From positions 1 to 46,248 of the forward strand of contig JAADHK010000027.1 of assembly GCA_013151835.1 (NCBI GenBank): a stretch of 46,248 nucleotides of DNA, in the 5' to 3' direction. Below are positions 43,873-46,248 of the stretch, one piece after another. This stretch comes from Deltaproteobacteria bacterium. GTDB taxonomy: Bacteria; Desulfobacterota; Desulfobacteria; Desulfobacterales; Desulfosalsimonadaceae. The first letter of the stretch is position 1, and each line of letters begins with the position of its first letter. A model generated the notes under the pieces. It was given only the letters and a program-made list of their open reading frames with translations, was not told the origin of the DNA and did not search any database. Both the position numbers and the translations under genes were made by a program.

Positions 43873-44187
43873 ATGAAACAAATGCGCGCTCGAAAAAACC
43901 TGGCTGCGGCATTAATTATTTTTGCCGTTTTTGCCATGGTCTTTGTCACGGCAGCCCCGGCCTATGCCGGCGATAAACTCCCGCTGGGCGAACCCACAAC
44001 CGGGAACACCTTCTTGGACGCCCTGATCTACCGGCCGGTGGGACTGATCTCAATACCCCTTGGCTGTGTCCTTTTCGTTTTTTCTCTGCCCTTTTCCGCC
44101 ACCGGCAGGAACGTGGGCCAGGCTTTTCACAACCTGGTGGTCGTTCCCATAGACTGGACCTTTAATCGGCCTCTAGGCGATATATAG
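43873..44187 (+). CDS. Small exported membrane protein, unknown function
   Basis: A 104-residue protein with a clear signal peptide (KNLAAALIIFAVFAMVFV, cleavage likely after AYA near residue 33), a mature segment, and a second hydrophobic helix (LISIPLGCVLFVFSLPF). It ends with VVVPIDWTFNRPLGDI. I do not recognise a named family. GGAAGGA at 43858-43864 is eight bases before ATG 43873, which is better placed than ATG 43864. It stands alone with its own promoter and is followed by a long palindrome. Confidence 0.72.
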   Translation: MKQMRARKNLAAALIIFAVFAMVFVTAAPAYAGDKLPLGEPTTGNTFLDALIYRPVGLISIPLGCVLFVFSLPFSATGRNVGQAFHNLVVVPIDWTFNRPLGDI

Positions 44188-44193
44188 ACTTCC

Positions 44194-44278
44194 AGACAAT
44201 AAATTTGGGTTGCGTTATCGGTCGGAGATATACCATTAGTATTATCTCCTCCCTCTGGCCTTGCCAAATTTATTGTCT
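44194..44278. repeat. 85-nt nested palindrome between convergent genes
   Basis: Outer arms AGACAATAAATTTGG (44194-44208) and CCAAATTTATTGTCT (44264-44278) are perfectly complementary over 15 bases. Inside lies a second stem GGAGATA/TATCTCC (44224-44230 and 44244-44250). The structure is symmetrical and could act as a bidirectional terminator, a structured RNA, or a small mobile palindrome. No second copy was found in the window. Confidence 0.7.
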
Positions 44279-44346
44279 GTAAGCCTCTGCAATAACTTTC
44301 CTGAACCTGTCGTGAATCGTATTCAACATGTTTTCCCGTGGGAAAA

Positions 44347-44829
44347 TCAAGCTGCCCCATGCTTCAGGCGCATGATAGCGGTGATTAAAAGAAGGAGCCC
44401 GTCCTGAAGAGGCGGGAAAAATGCAAACAATGTGACGATAAGGAAGACGACGATCAGTAAAATAGCCATAAACTTCATATGGTAGGCAAAACATACCATT
44501 GTTGATGGAATCACCGCGCATAGGAAAGCAAAATAGAAAAGGCCTGCGTTGTAAAATCGATAACCGATTACGCCGCAGAACAAGACTGAAAAGGTCAACA
44601 GCCAGAATATTAAGAGATTGGCGCCTTTGCTCCGGTCCAGGTTCCGGGCGGCCCCGGCGATCCCCTGGGGCGGCAGCCGCACCCCCCTTGTGACAAGGAT
44701 ATCCTCTACCACGTCGAAGGTCTCATTCGACCAGCGGCGCCGGTCATTTGTCGTCCATATCAGCAGCAGTTCATCAGATGATTTTTTGGAAAACCGGTCC
44801 CGAATACCTGCAATAATGTTGGTTGTCAT
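44347..44829 (-). CDS. Hypothetical membrane protein
   Basis: A protein of about 160 residues. The soluble N-terminal part (KKSSDELLLIWTTNDRRRWS, then EDILVTRGVRLPPQ) resembles the short helical motif found at the start of various small membrane proteins. Three to four hydrophobic helices follow (LLIFWLLTFSVLFCGVIGY, FYFAFLCAVIPSTMVCFAY, MAILLIVVFLIVTLFAFF, LLLLITAIM). Function unknown. ATG 44829 has GGGG five bases upstream; ATG 44841 is possible. Confidence 0.65.
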   Translation of the reverse strand: MTTNIIAGIRDRFSKKSSDELLLIWTTNDRRRWSNETFDVVEDILVTRGVRLPPQGIAGAARNLDRSKGANLLIFWLLTFSVLFCGVIGYRFYNAGLFYFAFLCAVIPSTMVCFAYHMKFMAILLIVVFLIVTLFAFFPPLQDGLLLLITAIMRLKHGAA

Positions 44830-44902
44830 TTTATCCCCCATAAAGGGCAGTTGATGGTTATCTGGCAGGCATGACAGTCACGACGGCTTCGTAAAGAGAA
44901 GA

Positions 44903-45337
44903 TCATGCCCTTTCATCATCAATAGACTCCAGCATGGACCTGACAACGTCGAGAAGGGGCGATTTTAATTGGCGCCATTTGGGTTCAAATGCCCTGCTGT
45001 CATTCCATGTGAAATCAACGGCCACGTATTGTTCCGGAATCATGTATTCATTTTTCTTGCCGTACTGGACCTCCGGATAATATTCAACCCAGAGCATGCG
45101 GTTGGGATTGATTTTAAAATCTTTTGAGACACTGGTTGCCACGTGCCCGGCACAGCTCCTGATCGTCATTGTGCCTCCGGGTATGTCGGAAACCACCACG
45201 ATTATAGGCCTCAAATAGGTAACCGGCTCTCCCTTGGCCCGGGTCAGGTCGAAAATGCGAAGCCGGCATTTGCCGTTTGCCAGTTTCAGCTTTCCGCCCC
45301 ATCCCTTCCACTGGTAAATATCGTTAAAAATTATCAT
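44903..45337 (-). CDS. Hypothetical protein, unrecognised
   Basis: A 144-residue soluble protein with no signal peptide or membrane segment. Its middle is beta-rich (RPIIVVVSDIPGGTMTIRSC, VATSVSKDFKIN, MLWVEYYPEVQYG) and it ends in a charged helix (LLDVVRSMLESIDDERA). I cannot assign a family. A GGAACCCGGAAC stretch precedes ATG 45337, and it lies 73 bases upstream of the membrane-protein gene on the same strand, so they may share a transcript. Confidence 0.6.
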   Translation of the reverse strand: MIIFNDIYQWKGWGGKLKLANGKCRLRIFDLTRAKGEPVTYLRPIIVVVSDIPGGTMTIRSCAGHVATSVSKDFKINPNRMLWVEYYPEVQYGKKNEYMIPEQYVAVDFTWNDSRAFEPKWRQLKSPLLDVVRSMLESIDDERA

Positions 45338-45598
45338 TGTTCCGGGTTCCTTTTGCCCCGGGTTTTAATTTTGCCATCACTATACTATTTTGACGACATT
45401 ATTTTATAATACCCGGTTATTCAGGAATAATCAAGGGATTCGGTTATCTTTATCGCGTGCTCATTCCCGGGCATAGTGCCCCTGATCGGGTGGCCGTGCC
45501 CCATTCCGGCCTTGACACGGGCTTAAAACTATGAGCAATCGTGACTGGTTCAAAGCCGGTCCGCAGATCATGTGATTTCCTAATACAGGGGTATATAA

Positions 45599-46248
45599 AT
45601 GTCTGAATTAAAACTTGAGTCCGATCAGAAAAAAAAATCGCCCGTCACCCGATTTTCCATTGAAGAAAAAGAGATAATCCTCGTGGGCACGGCCCATGTT
45701 TCAAGGGATTCCGTCGATCTGGTGGAATCCGTCATAAATGAGGAACAGCCCGATACGGTCTGCGTGGAACTCTGCCGGCAGCGTTTTGACTCCATACGGC
45801 AGGAAGAAAAATGGCGGGACATGGATATTCTCAAGATTATCAAGGAGAAAAAGGCATTTCTTCTTCTTGCCAACCTGCTTTTGTCCTCGTTTCAGAAAAA
45901 GATCGGTGAAAAGATCGGGGTCAGGCCCGGGGAGGAGATGATACGGGCCATTGAGACCGGAGAGGCACAGGGAGCGAAGATATGGCTTGCCGACCGGGAT
46001 ATCACGATCACCATGTCAAGGACATGGCGGGGTACCGGCCTGTGGAACCGGCTGAAGCTCATTTTTCAGCTCGTGTTCTCCCTTGGCGGGGTCGATGAGA
46101 TCGACGAGGAAGATATCGAAAAAATGAAGCAGGAGGACATACTCGAAAGTATCCTGTCCGAGCTGGAAAAATCCCAGCCTTCCATACGGAAGATTCTCAT
46201 CGACGAGCGGGACCAGTATCTTGCTTCAAAGATCAAAACAGCCCCGGG
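45599..46248 (+). CDS. TraB/PrgY-family protein, truncated by the window end
   Basis: The first 216 residues of a TraB-domain protein. The N-terminal motif EIILVGTAHVSRDSVDLVES, then CVELCRQRFDSI, is characteristic of TraB/PrgY, related to the Tiki/erythromycin-esterase-like fold; the second conserved block WLADRDITITMSRTW is also visible. PrgY/TraB reduce pheromone activity in Enterococcus, but chromosomal members in other bacteria have no settled function. The expected C-terminal membrane helices lie beyond the window. ATG 45599 follows CAGGGG. Confidence 0.87.
   Translation, partial: MSELKLESDQKKKSPVTRFSIEEKEIILVGTAHVSRDSVDLVESVINEEQPDTVCVELCRQRFDSIRQEEKWRDMDILKIIKEKKAFLLLANLLLSSFQKKIGEKIGVRPGEEMIRAIETGEAQGAKIWLADRDITITMSRTWRGTGLWNRLKLIFQLVFSLGGVDEIDEEDIEKMKQEDILESILSELEKSQPSIRKILIDERDQYLASKIKTAP

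Noticed and set aside
45512-45540. TTGACA at 45512 as a promoter for the TraB-family gene
   Set aside because: No acceptable -10 element at 15-19 bases, so the consensus -35 match alone is not enough.

Overview
The window reads as a typical bacterial chromosome segment of roughly 54% GC, most likely from a Desulfobacterota (sulfate-reducer-type) organism. The grounds are indirect. There is an archaeal-style split glutamate synthase carrying ferredoxin domains, a MEMO-type protein, a DUF2065-queA pair, two large hybrid histidine kinases, a CoA-transferase/GNAT fusion, many short palindromic intergenic repeats, and a probable small selenoprotein. No rRNA, tRNA, CRISPR array, prophage or transposase gene was recognised, and no sulfate-reduction gene lies in the window to settle the assignment.

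Layout. 1-3 kb: a minus-strand proteostasis pair, hsp20 then lon. 3.2-7.2 kb: a soluble hybrid histidine kinase converges on a CPA-type cation/proton antiporter. 7.4-18.8 kb: a long plus-strand run consisting of a tiny membrane protein whose frame continues through TGA to the argS start (candidate selenoprotein), argS, a SPOR-domain protein, gatC, an inserted DUF4258/DUF2283 pair, gatA, a small ORF coupled to mutL, mutL, a transglutaminase-like exported protein, and a two-gene ABC exporter. 19-20.4 kb: gatB, separated from gatCA and on the opposite strand. 20.6-24.5 kb: DUF2065, queA and tgt (queuosine tRNA modification), a NifU-like Fe-S carrier and an aminotransferase. 24.7-30.6 kb: an FmdB zinc ribbon, a MEMO protein, a long-chain acyl-CoA synthetase, an intrinsic terminator, a CoA-transferase/protein-acetyltransferase fusion and a glycosyltransferase. 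30.7-37 kb: hrpA (minus) and a second hybrid kinase (plus). 37.2-43.6 kb: minus-strand nitrogen cluster with a glutaminase subunit, an FMN/Fe-S synthase subunit and a fused GXGXG-GltD-ferredoxin subunit, followed by carA. 43.8-46.2 kb: a small exported membrane protein, two unrecognised minus-strand genes, and a TraB-family gene cut by the window end.

Functionally, the genes serve translation quality (ArgRS, GatCAB, queuosine), proteostasis (Lon, Hsp20), DNA repair (MutL), signalling, acyl-CoA metabolism and glutamine-derived nitrogen assignment (glutamate synthase next to carbamoyl-phosphate synthase small subunit).

The observations most worth follow-up are the candidate selenoprotein at 7396-7545, the CoA-transferase-like protein with Ala in place of the catalytic Glu fused to a Pat-like GNAT domain, the toxin-antitoxin-like pair splitting gatC from gatA, and a 115-bp palindromic element whose solo end appears to supply the carA stop codon.
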